NCBI GenBank assembly: GCA_944322305.1
Contig: CALUOP010000004.1
Location: 124,001-188,000 of the forward strand
From: an uncultured Coriobacteriaceae bacterium
GTDB taxonomy: Bacteria > Actinomycetota > Coriobacteriia > Coriobacteriales > Coriobacteriaceae
Length of the DNA: 64,000 nucleotides
Direction of reading: 5' to 3'
Program-made: the position numbers and the translations under genes
The notes under the pieces: model-generated
Seen by the model: the letters and a program-made list of their open reading frames with translations, nothing else
What the model was told of the DNA's origin: nothing
The model's database searches: none
In this document: one piece after another, positions 47,450-57,940 of the stretch
Position numbering within the stretch: the stretch's first letter is position 1
Layout: every line of letters starts with the position of its first letter

Positions 47450-48432
47450 CTGATGCCGCCGATCCCCTCTGGAAACACGTCTTTCATCCTCAGCGCCCCG
47501 CCGTCGTAAAACGCGAGCGCGCGCAGCCTGCCGCCCACCACCACGCCGGCACGCTCCTCTTCGCCGAAGGGCGCCTGCGTGTTGAAAGTGGCGGCGGCGA
47601 AGCGCCGGCGCGGAACCGCCCGGCCGCACAGGACGTCGTCGAGCGCCTCGGGCAGAAGGTCCACCCGGCCTACGCCGAGAGCCTTGATGGGGTCGATCGC
47701 CCAGCGGTTCTCGTCAAACGAGGAGAGCGCCTCCTCGTCAGCGCAGCGCGCCAGGGTAACGCAGCCCGAGGCCGTGCGCCTGAGCGCGCCCACGTGTGCA
47801 GCCGACCCCACGGCCCGCCCGATGTCGCGGGCGAGCGCGCGGATGTAGGTGCCCTTGCTCACCGTGAAGGCGACGTCCCACGCAACCGCGCCGCCCTCCG
47901 GGCCGCCGTTGTGCGCAGAGGCGTCCTCCTCGCCCTGCGCCACGCCGATGAGCTGCGCGGCGCGCACGGTAACCGAACGCGGGGCAAGCTCGAGCGCCTC
48001 GCCGGCGCGGGCGGCGCGGTACGCGCGCGTACCGCCCACCTGGATGGCCGAGTACGCGGGGGGCACCTGCATCTGCGGGCCGGTGAAGCGCGCGAGCGCC
48101 TGCGCGGCGAAGGCCGGGTCGGCAAGCTCGGGCGGCACAGGCGCGGTTGCGCGCACCGCGCCCTCGGCGTCGTCGGTCTCGGTCTCGGTGCCGAAGACGA
48201 TGCGCGCCACGTAGCTCTTCTCGTCCAGGGTGAGGCGTCCCAGAAGCCGCGTGGCCTGTCCGATGCCGATCACCATGACGCCCGAGGCGAGCGGGTCAAG
48301 CGTGCCGGCGTGGCCCACGCGGCGCTCCCCCACCAAGCGGCGCACGCGCGACACCATGTCGTGCGACGTGCAGCCAACCGGCTTGTCCACGGCGATGAGG
48401 CAGTTGTACGCAGAGGTTCGCTTCCGTGCCAC
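47446..48432 (-). CDS. truB: tRNA pseudouridine(55) synthase TruB
   Basis: A 328-aa enzyme for pseudouridine 55 in the T-loop of tRNAs. Family start LIAVDKPVGCTSHDMVSRVR. The catalytic Asp is in GHAGTLDPLASGV, with KGTYIRALARDIG further on. The start is GTG (48430-48432) after AAGGAG. The truB-ribF pair is standard. Confidence 0.95.
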   Translation of the reverse strand: MARKRTSAYNCLIAVDKPVGCTSHDMVSRVRRLVGERRVGHAGTLDPLASGVMVIGIGQATRLLGRLTLDEKSYVARIVFGTETETDDAEGAVRATAPVPPELADPAFAAQALARFTGPQMQVPPAYSAIQVGGTRAYRAARAGEALELAPRSVTVRAAQLIGVAQGEEDASAHNGGPEGGAVAWDVAFTVSKGTYIRALARDIGRAVGSAAHVGALRRTASGCVTLARCADEEALSSFDENRWAIDPIKALGVGRVDLLPEALDDVLCGRAVPRRRFAAATFNTQAPFGEEERAGVVVGGRLRALAFYDGGALRMKDVFPEGIGGIR

Positions 48433-48550
48433 CGCTTCTCCTTTTTCGTGTAGGTTCGCAGGCCCGCCGTGCGCCGCCGCATCTAGTGCGCGGCCTCACG
48501 CGGGGTGGGCGGGCATGCGCGCGTTCTTACCGATGCTTGCCGGCGCCTGG

Positions 48551-49570
48551 TTATGCGCCGGCCTGTTCACCTTCGGCGACAAGCGCCCGCAGGCGCGGGA
48601 GCACCGCGCCCAGCGCCTCGTCGACGGTGCCGGCGAAGGTGAAGCCCGCCGCCGCCACATGACCGCCGCCGCCGAGCTCGCCGGCCACAGCCGAGACGTC
48701 GAGCGCGCTTTTGGAGCGCAGGTTGCCGCGCACGCGCCCGTCGGCGGTGCCGCGCAAAAACAGGCACACGTCGACCCCGCCCACCGAGCGCACGATGTCG
48801 ATGAGCCCGTCGCACTCGTCGGGACTCACGCCGCAGCGCTCAAGGTCCTCGTGCGTGGCGAAGCTGTAGGCGATGGCGCCGCCCTCGACCGGGCACACCA
48901 TCAGGCGCTTCATCACGAGGCCCTTGAGGCGCAGGTACTCGGGGCGCTGGCTCTGGTAGACGTTGAGCGCGATCCACGCTGGGTCGGCACCGGCGGCAAC
49001 GAGTCGCGCAGCCGAGGCGAAGGCGGCCGCGTCGGCGTTTTGATACTGGAAGCGCCCCGTGTCGGTCACGATGCCGGTCATGAGGCAGGTGGCGATGGCG
49101 GGATCGATCTCGACGCCGGTGGCGCGCAGGAACTTCTCGATGATGACGGCGCAGGCGGCCGCGCGCGTGTCGCGCACCACCGCGTCGGCGACCTCAGCAG
49201 CCGCCGGGTGATGGTCGAAGACCGCCGTGGCGCCCGCGCGGTAGAACACGTCCTCGGCGTGGTTCACGCGCCCGGGATGCGGCGAGTCGACCATGATGAA
49301 GAGGTCCGGCGTCGCCGTGTAGGCGCTCGCCGGCTCAAAGCGCTCCGCGCCCGGCAGGAAGCGCAGCACGCGCGGCACCTCGGCGTCGTCGGCGAGCAGA
49401 AAGCTCACGCGCTTGTTGGGGAACAGCCCCTCGATGGCCTGCCCCAGCCCGAGCGCCGAGCCCAAGGCGTCGCCGTCGGGGGACGTGTGCCCCGAGATCG
49501 CGATGGTCTGCGCCTGATTGATCAGCTCGAAGATCCGCGCGCAAGCGGCGGAACCGTTGAACTCACCCAT
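48551..49570 (-). CDS. nrnA: DHH/DHHA1 phosphoesterase (NrnA-like oligoribonuclease)
   Basis: A 339-aa phosphoesterase that degrades short RNA (nanoRNA) or pAp. DHH-domain motifs are SGHTSPDGDALGS, the VDSPHP element and FDHHP, and the DHHA1 end is GGGGHVAAAG. ATG at 49568-49570 follows AAGGA. It lies between rbfA and truB, a usual place for the family in Gram-positive bacteria. Confidence 0.92.
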   Translation of the reverse strand: MGEFNGSAACARIFELINQAQTIAISGHTSPDGDALGSALGLGQAIEGLFPNKRVSFLLADDAEVPRVLRFLPGAERFEPASAYTATPDLFIMVDSPHPGRVNHAEDVFYRAGATAVFDHHPAAAEVADAVVRDTRAAACAVIIEKFLRATGVEIDPAIATCLMTGIVTDTGRFQYQNADAAAFASAARLVAAGADPAWIALNVYQSQRPEYLRLKGLVMKRLMVCPVEGGAIAYSFATHEDLERCGVSPDECDGLIDIVRSVGGVDVCLFLRGTADGRVRGNLRSKSALDVSAVAGELGGGGHVAAAGFTFAGTVDEALGAVLPRLRALVAEGEQAGA

Positions 49571-49615
49571 TGCTGTCCTTCGTCCTCGTTCTCCTCGGGC
49601 CGGGCCCGAACAAAG

Positions 49616-49637
49616 ACCCGGCCGCAAGCGGCCGGGT
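49616..49637 (-). terminator. Possible terminator between rbfA and nrnA
   Basis: A 9-bp stem (49616-49624 with 49629-49637), a 4-nt loop, and CTTTGTT after it on the minus strand. Probably partial. Confidence 0.5.
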
Positions 49638-49667
49638 ACGTATGCTAGCTCAGCTAAGATGCGTATT

Positions 49668-50108
49668 TTACGCCCCCGCGTTGTCCGAAGGCGCCGTGCC
49701 TGGCTCCTCGTCCGGATCGGGCGCGTCAGGGTCGATGGGGTAGCCCTCCTCGTCCTTCGGCACTGCCATGGTCTCGGGCACCTGCTTGAGCGCCACCGCG
49801 ATCCGCTCCGCCTCGTCGGTGGAGCGGTCGATCTTGAAGGCGAGCTCGGGCGTCACGCGCCAGTCGAGCGAGCGCGCCAGCAGCGAGCGGATGCGCCCCT
49901 TGGCGGCGTTGAGCGCCTCGAGCACCTCCTCGTAGCGATCCTCCTCGCACGACACATACACCTTCGCGAAGGCGCGGTCCACCGAGACCTCCACCCCCGT
50001 GATCGTGATCAGGTCGAGCCGGGGGTCGGCGATCTCGAACAGCAAGATGTAGCCGAGCTTCTCGCGCAGCTGCTCGCCGGTGCGGCGGGTGGCAGCGGTC
50101 TGCTTCAT
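49668..50108 (-). CDS. rbfA: 30S ribosome-binding factor RbfA
   Basis: A 146-aa cold-shock ribosome maturation factor with a KH-like fold. RRTGEQLREKLGYILLFEIADPRL is the family N-terminus in form, with AKVYVS in the core. It lies 9 bases after infB. The acidic Pro/Asp tail is a lineage extension. Confidence 0.93.
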   Translation of the reverse strand: MKQTAATRRTGEQLREKLGYILLFEIADPRLDLITITGVEVSVDRAFAKVYVSCEEDRYEEVLEALNAAKGRIRSLLARSLDWRVTPELAFKIDRSTDEAERIAVALKQVPETMAVPKDEEGYPIDPDAPDPDEEPGTAPSDNAGA

Positions 50109-50117
50109 AGCGCCCTC

Positions 50118-52763
50118 CTACTCCGTGCGGGCGATCTGCACGATCTCGTAGCCCTCGAGCACGTCGCCGGGCTTGATGTCCTGGAACTTGTCGAGGCCCA
50201 AACCGCACTCGTAGCCGTTCTTGACCGACGTGACGTCGTCCTTGAAGCGGCGCATCGAGGCGAAGGTGCCGTCGTAGATAACCACGCCGTCGCGCACCAC
50301 GCGCACCTTGTCGTTGCGGTGCAGCTCGCCCTCGGTGACCATGCAGCCGGCCACCACGCCGACCTTGGGCACGCGGAAGGTCTCGCGCACCTCGGCGGCG
50401 CCGGTCTGGCGCTCCTCCTCGGTGGGCTTGAGCATGCCGATGCGGGCGGCGTCGATGTCCTCGATCGCCTTGTAGATGATCGAGTAGGTCTTGATCTGCA
50501 CCTTCTCGCGCTCGGCGAGGTCGCGGGCCTTGCCCTGCGGGCGCACGCCGAAGCCGATGACGATGGCGTTGGAGGAGGCGGCGAGCATCACGTCGGTCTC
50601 GGTGATGGCGCCCACCGCCGAGTGGATGATGTTGATGCGCACCTCGGACTGGTCCATCTTGCCCAGCGCGTCGGCCAGCGCCTCGATGGAGCCCTGGACG
50701 TCGGCCTTGACCACCAGGTTGAGCTCCTTGAGGTCGTTGTCGCTCATCTCGGAGAAGAGCGTCTCGAGCGTCACGTGCTTGACCTTGTTCTGCTCCTCGA
50801 TGCGGGCCTTGAGGGCGCGCTCGTCGGCGAGCTTCTTGGCGTCGCGCTCGTCGTCGAAGACGCGGAACTCGTCGCCGGCCGCCGGTACGGAGGACAGGCC
50901 CAGCACCTCGACGGCATCAGAGGGGCCGGCCTCGGTCTTGTGCTCGCCGTGCTGGCCGATCATGGCGCGCACGCGGCCGTAGCTGAGGCCCGCCACCAGC
51001 GCGTCGCCCACGTGCAGGGTGCCGCGGTTCACGAGCACCGTGGCAACCGGGCCGCGGCCGCGGTCGAGCTTGGCCTCGAGGATGTAGCCGGAGGCGAAGG
51101 TGTCGGGGTTGGCCTTGAGCTCGAGCACGTCGGCCTGGAGCAGCACGCTCTCGAGCAGCTCTTCGATGCCCTGGTGCTTCTTGGCCGAGACGTTCACGAA
51201 CATGTTCTCGCCGCCCCACTCCTCCGGGATCACGCCGTACTCGGTGAGCTCCTGGCGCACGCGGTCGGGGTTGGCGTCGGGCTTGTCGCACTTGTTGACG
51301 GCCACCACGATCGGCACGCCGGCGGCCTTGGAGTGGTTGATGGCCTCGACGGTCTGGGGCATGACGCCGTCGTCGGCGGCCACCACGAGGATGACCACGT
51401 CGGTGACCTTGGCGCCGCGGGCGCGCATGGCCGTGAAGGCCTCGTGGCCCGGGGTGTCCACGAAGGTGATCTGGCGGCCGTTGATCTCAACCTGCGAGGC
51501 GCCGATGTGCTGGGTGATGCCGCCGGCCTCGCGGTCGATGACGTGGGTGTTGCGGATGGCGTCCAGAAGCGACGTCTTGCCGTGGTCGACGTGGCCCATG
51601 ACGGTAACCACCGGCGGGCGCGGCTTGAGGTCGGCCGGGTCGTCGTAGAACGAGAAGGAGTTCTCCTCCTCGGGGGTGATGATCTTGATGGAGCGGCCCA
51701 GGTCGTCGGCAACGAGTTCCACGAGGTCGTTGGACATGGACTGTGTCATCGTGAGCGGGGTGCCCAGCAAGAACAGGCGCTTGATGATGTCGTTGGCGGG
51801 AACCCCCAGAGCCTCGGCGAGCTCCTGCACGGTGATGCCCTCGGACACGCGGACGGTGTCCATCTCCTCGGGCGACAGGCCGTGCTCGAGCGCGTCCTGG
51901 AGCTTGGCCTCGTGCTCGGCGCGGGCGGCCTCGCGCTCGCGCTTCTCCTTGCGCTTCTTGCGGCGGCCGGTGGACTCGCGGGAAGCCTCCTCAACGGCGG
52001 CGCGGGCCTCCTGCAGCACCTTCTCGCGGTTGTACTCCTCGGCCTCGCGCGCCATGCGGGCGTAGCGATCCTCGCCCTCGTGGGACTCGTGGCGCTTCTT
52101 CTTGCCGCGGCCGCGCTCCGGCGCCGGTGCCGGAGCGGAGGCAGCCAGGTCGGCGGAGGCGCCGCGGCGGCCGGACTTGCCCGCCTTGCCGTGGGAGCGC
52201 TCGGCGCGCGCCTGCTTATTCTGCTCGGCGGCGGCGGCCTTCTCGGCGGCCTCCTTCTCCTTCTTCTCCTTCAGCACTTCCTCCTGCTCGGCGATCTGGG
52301 CGAGCAGCGAGCTGAAGCGGCTGGTTGAGGAGCCGGGTGCAGGCTTCTTCTTTTGCTTCTCGGCCTCGGCGGCGGCAGCGGCCTCGGCGGCCTCCTGCTC
52401 GAGGCGGCGGCGCTCCTCCTCGGCGAAGCGCGCCGTCTCCTCGGCCAGGCGCGCGGCCTCGGAAAGGCGGCGCTCCTCGGCGCGGCGGGCCTCAACGGCC
52501 AGGCGCTCCTTCTCGGCCTCGGCGGCAGCGGCGGCCTCCTCGGCGGCCTGAGCCTCCTGCTCGGCCTTCTTCTGCGCCTCGATCTCGGCGGCGCGGGCCT
52601 CAAGGATGGGCGCGAGCTTCTTGCGCACCATCGACACGTAGGCATCCTCCAAGGTGGAGCTGGCCGACTTGGCGGGGATCTTCATCTCCGCCAGATGACC
52701 GAGCATCTCCTTGGACGTCATGCCGAATTCCTTGGCAAGATCGTGTACACGAACCTTCGCCAT
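50118..52763 (-). CDS. infB: Translation initiation factor IF-2
   Basis: An 881-aa GTPase that places initiator tRNA on the 30S subunit. The IF2 N-terminal domain ([21 protein letters not shown]) precedes a long charged Ala/Glu/Lys helix region (about residues 50-300). The G domain begins near residue 385 with [10 protein letters not shown] and carries DTPGHEAF and NKCDKP, followed by domains II-IV. ATG start. Upstream gene is nusA after a 96-base gap; no ylxR lies between. Confidence 0.96.
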   Translation of the reverse strand: MAKVRVHDLAKEFGMTSKEMLGHLAEMKIPAKSASSTLEDAYVSMVRKKLAPILEARAAEIEAQKKAEQEAQAAEEAAAAAEAEKERLAVEARRAEERRLSEAARLAEETARFAEEERRRLEQEAAEAAAAAEAEKQKKKPAPGSSTSRFSSLLAQIAEQEEVLKEKKEKEAAEKAAAAEQNKQARAERSHGKAGKSGRRGASADLAASAPAPAPERGRGKKKRHESHEGEDRYARMAREAEEYNREKVLQEARAAVEEASRESTGRRKKRKEKREREAARAEHEAKLQDALEHGLSPEEMDTVRVSEGITVQELAEALGVPANDIIKRLFLLGTPLTMTQSMSNDLVELVADDLGRSIKIITPEEENSFSFYDDPADLKPRPPVVTVMGHVDHGKTSLLDAIRNTHVIDREAGGITQHIGASQVEINGRQITFVDTPGHEAFTAMRARGAKVTDVVILVVAADDGVMPQTVEAINHSKAAGVPIVVAVNKCDKPDANPDRVRQELTEYGVIPEEWGGENMFVNVSAKKHQGIEELLESVLLQADVLELKANPDTFASGYILEAKLDRGRGPVATVLVNRGTLHVGDALVAGLSYGRVRAMIGQHGEHKTEAGPSDAVEVLGLSSVPAAGDEFRVFDDERDAKKLADERALKARIEEQNKVKHVTLETLFSEMSDNDLKELNLVVKADVQGSIEALADALGKMDQSEVRINIIHSAVGAITETDVMLAASSNAIVIGFGVRPQGKARDLAEREKVQIKTYSIIYKAIEDIDAARIGMLKPTEEERQTGAAEVRETFRVPKVGVVAGCMVTEGELHRNDKVRVVRDGVVIYDGTFASMRRFKDDVTSVKNGYECGLGLDKFQDIKPGDVLEGYEIVQIARTE

Positions 52764-52859
52764 AAGCGTTCACCTACCTCCCCGGCTCATCGCCGGATCA
52801 ATCCTCTCCAACGGTCGCCTCCGCCTACGCGGTCCCCGGTTGCGCGCCGGGGCAAGCCG

Positions 52860-54137
52860 CTAGATCAGATCCTCCGCATCCTCGATGAGGTCGGATTCGG
52901 GCACGACCACGGTGGGGTCGACAAGCGACACGGCCTCGTGCACGCCGCAGTAGCGCGAACCGGGGCGCGCCTGGTTGCGGCAGCGCACGCCGGAGGGGCT
53001 CACGTACTCGCAGCGGCGCGGCTCGTCGGCGTCGATGAGGTCGTCGACGGGCTCGGGCGCCACGGGCACGTTCTTCAAGATGTCGGCCGCGAGCGTCTCG
53101 CTCTTGATGTCGATGTGCCAGCCGGTGAGGCGCGCCGCCAAGCGGGCGTTCTGGCCGGCCTTGCCGATGGCCAGCGACAGCTGGTCGTCGGGCACGATGA
53201 CGCCGGCGTAGTTCTTCTCCTCGTCGATAAGCACGCGGGTGACCTTGGCCGGGCTGAGGGCGTTGGCCACGTAGACGGCCGGGTCCTCGTCCCAGAGGAT
53301 CACGTCGACGCGCTCGCCGCGCAGCTCACCCACCACGGTGCGCACGCGGCTGCCCTTGGGGCCCACGCAGGCGCCCACCGGGTCGAGGCGCGGGTCGAGC
53401 GAGCGCACGGCCACCTTGGAGCGCTGGCCGGGCTCGCGGATGCAGCTCATGATCTCGACGGAGCCCTCGTAGATCTCGGGTACCTCGAGCTCGAAGAGGC
53501 GGCGCAGCAGCGCCGGGTGGGTGCGCGAGACCACGATGGAGGGGCGCGAGTGCTCGCCGCGCACCGGCTGAACCGCGGCGTTGGGGTCGCGCACGTCGAT
53601 GATGACGGCCTTCAGGCGCTGGTTGTGGGTGTAGCGCTCGCCGGCGGGGCGCTCGTTGCGCTCGTTCTCGTTGCGGCGCTGGTCGAAGTGCGGGAGCTCC
53701 GCCTCGACGCCCTCGCGGATCTTCAGGATGGTGAAGTCGGGCGTGGTCTGCAGCACGGTGCCGGTGATGATGTCGCCGATGCGGCTGGAGAACTCCTCGT
53801 AGATCTGCTGGCGCGCGGCGTTGCGCACGATGGCGTTGATCTCGGCCTTGGCGTGCTGGGCGGCGATGCGGCTCGTGTCCTTGGGCGTGACGTCCACCTC
53901 GGTGAACTCGGTGTACTCGCCGGTCTCGTCGTCGAAGGACTCCTCCACCGGCACGAGCTTGTACACGTAGATCTTGCCCGTGGCGCGGTCGATGGTGACC
54001 TTGGCGCCGTAGGTGAGGTTCAGGATGTCAGCGTAGCTCTTGGCGAGCGACTGCTCCAAGCGGTCGAGCAGGTACAGCTGGTCGATGTGCTTCTCCTGGC
54101 ACAGCGCCATCAGCGCTTCCATCATCTCAGATGCCAT
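52860..54137 (-). CDS. nusA: Transcription termination/antitermination factor NusA with Cys/His tail
   Basis: A 425-aa RNA polymerase-binding factor. The N-terminal domain binds polymerase, then S1 and two KH domains follow ([15 protein letters not shown], then [17 protein letters not shown]). The last 60 residues carry a Cys/His pattern, C376-x9-C386-x10-C397-x2-H400, inside [15 protein letters not shown], which resembles a small zinc-binding tail. A separate ylxR gene, usually between nusA and infB, is missing. The ATG overlaps the rimP stop by one base (TAATG). Confidence 0.94.
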   Translation of the reverse strand: MASEMMEALMALCQEKHIDQLYLLDRLEQSLAKSYADILNLTYGAKVTIDRATGKIYVYKLVPVEESFDDETGEYTEFTEVDVTPKDTSRIAAQHAKAEINAIVRNAARQQIYEEFSSRIGDIITGTVLQTTPDFTILKIREGVEAELPHFDQRRNENERNERPAGERYTHNQRLKAVIIDVRDPNAAVQPVRGEHSRPSIVVSRTHPALLRRLFELEVPEIYEGSVEIMSCIREPGQRSKVAVRSLDPRLDPVGACVGPKGSRVRTVVGELRGERVDVILWDEDPAVYVANALSPAKVTRVLIDEEKNYAGVIVPDDQLSLAIGKAGQNARLAARLTGWHIDIKSETLAADILKNVPVAPEPVDDLIDADEPRRCEYVSPSGVRCRNQARPGSRYCGVHEAVSLVDPTVVVPESDLIEDAEDLI

Positions 54138-54628
54138 TACTTCTCCTCCTTCGAGCCCTTGAAGTCATACGAGGGCTTGAGCGTTGCCTTCTTCATCTCG
54201 TCGAGGGTAAAGGTCACGTCCTCGCCGTCGACCTCCAAGGTGACGGCGTCGGTGCCCACGGCCTTGATGGTGCCGGTGAAGCTGCGGCGACCCTCCACGG
54301 CGTTGGTCTTGACCTCGACCTCGTGACCGCAGAAGCGCTCGAAGTCCTTGAGGCGGCGCAGCGGGCGCGCCATGCCCGGCGACGAGACCTCGAGCGTGTA
54401 GGAGCCGGGCAGCGGATCCAGCGCATCCAGGGTGTCGGAGATCCAACCGGTTTGGCCGGCGACCTCGTCCAGGTTGATGTCAGCGCCGTCCAGCTTCTCG
54501 ATGCGCACGCGCACGCACGGCGCCTTGGTGGCGCCCACCACCTCGACGTCCACGATGTCGACGCCGTGAGCCGCGGCCGCGTCCTCCAGCACGTCGAGAA
54601 CCGCCTGCTCCGTCTTGGTCTTAACCAC
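54137..54628 (-). CDS. rimP: Ribosome maturation factor RimP
   Basis: A 163-aa factor for 30S assembly. HGVDIVDVEVVG, the region DINLDEVAGQTGWIS, and YTLEVSSPGMARPLR are the family motifs, with an SH3-like C-terminal domain. It starts with a GTG after GAGGAGG and is followed directly by nusA, the conserved rimP-nusA-infB order. Confidence 0.94.
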   Translation of the reverse strand: MVKTKTEQAVLDVLEDAAAAHGVDIVDVEVVGATKAPCVRVRIEKLDGADINLDEVAGQTGWISDTLDALDPLPGSYTLEVSSPGMARPLRRLKDFERFCGHEVEVKTNAVEGRRSFTGTIKAVGTDAVTLEVDGEDVTFTLDEMKKATLKPSYDFKGSKEEK

Positions 54629-54804
54629 CGTCCCACCTCCTCATACAAGAAGAGAGCGGGGCGCGAACGCCCCACTCCCTCGTTTCAGCTGCTTTAGGTT
54701 AAGAATGAATATAGCACAAGCCGAGAAAATCTGCCACATTTCTCCATATGCCCAGCTCACACACAGGTTCTCCACGATCCGGACTTGGCGGTTGGGGCGG
54801 GGGC

Positions 54805-54824
54805 GGGCATATCATCCCGTGCTC
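54805..54824. repeat. Inverted partial copy of element F
   Basis: GGGCATATCATCCCGTGCTC is the exact reverse complement of 54949-54968 in element F2. It could be a remnant of a second copy or the second arm of a larger 164-bp inverted-repeat unit. Confidence 0.7.
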
Positions 54825-54865
54825 TCGAGCAGTCAACATCATCAGGACATGTCAACGTCAGGGCT

Positions 54866-54974
54866 GGGGCCGGGTATATCGTCCCGCGCGCAGTTCTGCA
54901 GACGCAGGACATGCCGTTCCCGGCATGTCCGTCGCGTCGAAGCTGTTTGAGCACGGGATGATATGCCCGGCCCC
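54866..54974. repeat. Structured 109-bp element F2 (leuS-rimP gap)
   Basis: Outer arms 54866-54886 and 54954-54974 pair over 21 positions with two G:T pairs. The central 10-bp hairpin (54907-54916 with 54921-54930) has the same TTCC loop as F1 at 13979-14087. It lies downstream of leuS. The rest of the 54629-55047 gap has no gene. Confidence 0.85.
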
Positions 54975-55047
54975 AACCCGTCAAGCACAAGGCCCGCGAC
55001 CGTTTTCCGATCGCGTGCCCTTCGGGTTGGCGCTTATCGCACAAAGC

Positions 55048-57642
55048 TTACTTGGCCACGATGTTCACGAGCTTGCCGGGAACGTAGATCACCTTGACCA
55101 CGTTCTTGCCGGCGATCCAGCGCTCGGCGGCGGCCAGCGCGGCCTGCTCAACCTCGTCTTTGGGGGCGTCGGCGGCAACCTCGATGCGCGTGCGCACCTT
55201 GCCGAGCACCTGCACCGCGACCTCCACGGTGTCGCGCTTGGCCTGGGCAAGGTCAAAGGTCGGCCACGGCGCGCCGTAGACGCTCTCGGTGTGGCCGAGC
55301 GCCTCGTGCCACAGCTCCTCGGCCCAGAACGGGCAGATGGGGGTCAGCGCCAGCACGATGTTCTCGGCCACCTTGGCGCACAGCGCGCGGTTGCGCTGCG
55401 CGGCCGGCACGTTGTTGAGGTAGGCGCTCGCAGCGTTCACGAGCTCCATGATCGCGCTGATAGCGGTGTTGAACTGCTGACGGTCGAAGTCCTCGGTGCA
55501 CTTGGCGAGCGTGCGGTGCATCTCGCGGTTGAGCTCGAGGGCGGCCTCGTCAAGCGCGGACGAGTCGACGACAGCGCCGAGGTCGGCGGTGCCGGCGAGC
55601 TGCCACACCATGCGCCAGGCGCGCTTGAGGAAGCGGTTCGCGCCCTCCACGGCCTTGGGATCCCAGTCGAAGTCCTTCTCGGGCGGGGCGATGAACAGGA
55701 TCGTGAGGCGCATGGTGTCGGCGCCGTAGGGCTCGATCACGCTCGACGGAGGCACCACGTTGCCCTTGGATTTTGACATGGTCTCGCCGTTCTCGTCCTT
55801 CACCATGCCCTGGCACAGCAGGTTGGTGAAGGGCTCGTCAACGCTGAGCAGCCCCATGTCGCGCAGGGCCTTGGTGAAGAAGCGGCTGTAGAGCAGGTGC
55901 AGGATGGCGTGCTCGATGCCGCCGATGTAGTTGTCGACCGGCATCCAGCGGTCGGCCGCCTCCTTGGAGAAGGGCAGCTCGGTGTTGTGCGGGTCACAAT
56001 AGCGCAGGTAGTACCAGCTGGAGCACGTGAAGGTGTCCATGGTGTCGGTCTCGCGGCGGGCCGGACGGCCGCACACCGGGCAGGTGGTCTCGTAGAACTC
56101 CTTGCACTCGGCAAGGGTCTCGCCCGCGCCGAGGTCGAGGTTGTCGGGCAGCACCACGGGCAGCTGATCCTCGGGCACCGGAACGATGCCACAGTGGTCG
56201 CAGTACACCACCGGGATGGGGTTGCCCCAATAGCGCTGACGGCTGATGAGCCAGTCGCGCAGGCGGAACTCGACCTTGCGACGGCCCACGCCGCGCTCCT
56301 CGAGCTCGGCCACCACGGCCGCCTCGCCCTCGGAGTGCTTGCCGCCGGTCATGCCGGTGAAGCGGCCCGACTGAACGAGCGTGCCCTCGGCGGCATGCGC
56401 GGACTCCCAGGCAACGGTGTCGGCGCGGTAGGAGGAAACAACCTCCTCGCGCGTCTTGCCCGTCTCGTCCACAAGGGCCTGGATCTCGTCGTCCATGAGG
56501 ATGATGGGCTTCACAGGCAGGCCGTACTTGGTGGCGAACTCAAAGTCGCGCTGGTCGCCGCAGGGAACAGCCATGACGGCGCCGGTGCCGTAGTCGGACA
56601 CGATGTAGTCGGCCACCCAGACCGGAACCTTCTCGCCGTTGATGGGGTTCACCACGTAGCGGCCCGTGAAGGCGCCGTGCTTCTCGAGCTCGCCCTGGGC
56701 GCGCTCCACCGCGGTGACGTGCTTGGCGCCCTCCACGACCTCCATGACGCCAGCCTCGTACTCCGTGCCGGCCACGAGGTCGTGCAGGCCCTCGTACTCG
56801 GGAGCGAGGAGGAAGAAGGTGCAGCCGAAGAGCGTGTCGGCGCGGGTGGTGAAGACGGTGATCTTACCCTTGTCGCCTGCGATGGGGTTGTCGTCGGCGT
56901 CGCAGAGCGTAAAGTCAACCTCGGCGCCCTCGGAGCGGCCGATCCAGTTGGCCTGCATCTGCTTGACGCGCTCGGGCCACCCCGGGAGCTTCTCCAGGTC
57001 GTCCAGGAGCTCCTGGGCATAGTCGGTGATCTTGAAGTACCACTGCTCGAGGTCGCGCTTCTCGGGCGCCTCGCCGCAGCGCCAGCACACGCCGTCGGTG
57101 ACCTGCTCGTTGGCCAGCACCGTCTTGCAGTTGGGGCACCAGTTGACCGGGTTCTTCTTGCGGTAAACCAGCCCGCGCTCCATGAGCTTCTCGAAGATCC
57201 ACTGACCCCAGCGGTAGTAGTCGGGGCTGCAGGTCCTCACCAGGCGGTCGAGGTCGTAGGAGAAGCCCATGCGGCGCATCGTGGCGAGCGCCTGGTCCAT
57301 GTTCTTGTACGTCCACGCCTTGGCCTGGGTGTTGTGCTTGATGGCGGCGTTCTCGGCAGGCAGGCCGAAGGCGTCGAACCCGATGGGGTGCAGCACGTCG
57401 TAGCCGCGCATGCGCGCCTGGCGGGCCATGGCGTCGCCGATGGTGTAGTTGCGCGCGTGGCCCATGTGCAGGTCGCCCGAAGGGTACGGGAACATCTCGA
57501 GGATGTACTTCTTGGGCTTGGCCGGATCGGTGTCCGTCTTATAGATGCCCTCGGCGTCCCAGGCGTCCATCCACTTGGCCTCGATGGCCTGGGCGTTGTA
57601 CGCGGGGATCTCGCGGGGCTCGTGCGTGGAGCAGTTGCACAT
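55048..57642 (-). CDS. leuS: Leucyl-tRNA synthetase
   Basis: An 864-aa class I synthetase. The HIGH motif variant HMGH lies at residues 59-62 ([14 protein letters not shown]), KMSKS appears as [10 protein letters not shown], and a CP1 editing domain contains the zinc-type [10 protein letters not shown] and CWRCGE pairs. The ATG at 57640-57642 ([10 protein letters not shown]) has AAGGAGAG; an in-frame ATG 8 codons upstream lacks a site. Its leader of about 116 nt shows no T-box core. Confidence 0.96.
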   Translation of the reverse strand: MCNCSTHEPREIPAYNAQAIEAKWMDAWDAEGIYKTDTDPAKPKKYILEMFPYPSGDLHMGHARNYTIGDAMARQARMRGYDVLHPIGFDAFGLPAENAAIKHNTQAKAWTYKNMDQALATMRRMGFSYDLDRLVRTCSPDYYRWGQWIFEKLMERGLVYRKKNPVNWCPNCKTVLANEQVTDGVCWRCGEAPEKRDLEQWYFKITDYAQELLDDLEKLPGWPERVKQMQANWIGRSEGAEVDFTLCDADDNPIAGDKGKITVFTTRADTLFGCTFFLLAPEYEGLHDLVAGTEYEAGVMEVVEGAKHVTAVERAQGELEKHGAFTGRYVVNPINGEKVPVWVADYIVSDYGTGAVMAVPCGDQRDFEFATKYGLPVKPIILMDDEIQALVDETGKTREEVVSSYRADTVAWESAHAAEGTLVQSGRFTGMTGGKHSEGEAAVVAELEERGVGRRKVEFRLRDWLISRQRYWGNPIPVVYCDHCGIVPVPEDQLPVVLPDNLDLGAGETLAECKEFYETTCPVCGRPARRETDTMDTFTCSSWYYLRYCDPHNTELPFSKEAADRWMPVDNYIGGIEHAILHLLYSRFFTKALRDMGLLSVDEPFTNLLCQGMVKDENGETMSKSKGNVVPPSSVIEPYGADTMRLTILFIAPPEKDFDWDPKAVEGANRFLKRAWRMVWQLAGTADLGAVVDSSALDEAALELNREMHRTLAKCTEDFDRQQFNTAISAIMELVNAASAYLNNVPAAQRNRALCAKVAENIVLALTPICPFWAEELWHEALGHTESVYGAPWPTFDLAQAKRDTVEVAVQVLGKVRTRIEVAADAPKDEVEQAALAAAERWIAGKNVVKVIYVPGKLVNIVAK

Positions 57643-57764
57643 AGGCTCTCCTTCTTGAAGCTTCATGCGTAAAAGGGAGGCGGCGGGGCGGCGGCTGGTT
57701 GCACCGGATTGGCGCGCGACCGCCGACGCCCCCTGCTCCCTGCCGTGCGGCGTAAGCGTTCAAG

Positions 57765-57770
57765 AGTATA
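57765..57770 (-). promoter_or_regulatory. leuS promoter -10 box
   Basis: TATACT on the minus strand, preceded by TG, with only a weak -35 (TGGACG at a 15-base spacing). It is the best promoter candidate for leuS. Confidence 0.5.
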
Positions 57771-57814
57771 CACCGTTTGCTCCAGCGTCCACGACGTTCT
57801 CGCGGTTGTAACAG

Positions 57815-57940
57815 TGTGGGACGGGCGCGGTGCGGGCGGGGCGGCGGGCGGCGCGAGCGGGGCGGCGGTGTAGGTGGGGCGGCGGGCGGCGCGGGTGGTC
57901 GGGGAGGGCGGCCAGGGAGGGCGGCGCGGGTGGCGGCGCG
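57815..57940. repeat. G-rich low-complexity tract upstream of leuS
   Basis: The plus strand is a run of GGGC/GGCG units with many GGG tracts, able in principle to form a G-quadruplex. It lies between the leuS promoter and the first motif array. Confidence 0.6.

Noticed and set aside
49518-52328. 936-aa plus-strand open frame opposite rbfA and infB
   Set aside because: Antisense shadow; rbfA and infB match their families along their full length.
57643-57760. T-box riboswitch upstream of leuS
   Set aside because: The leader lacks the conserved T-box sequence and terminator pair.
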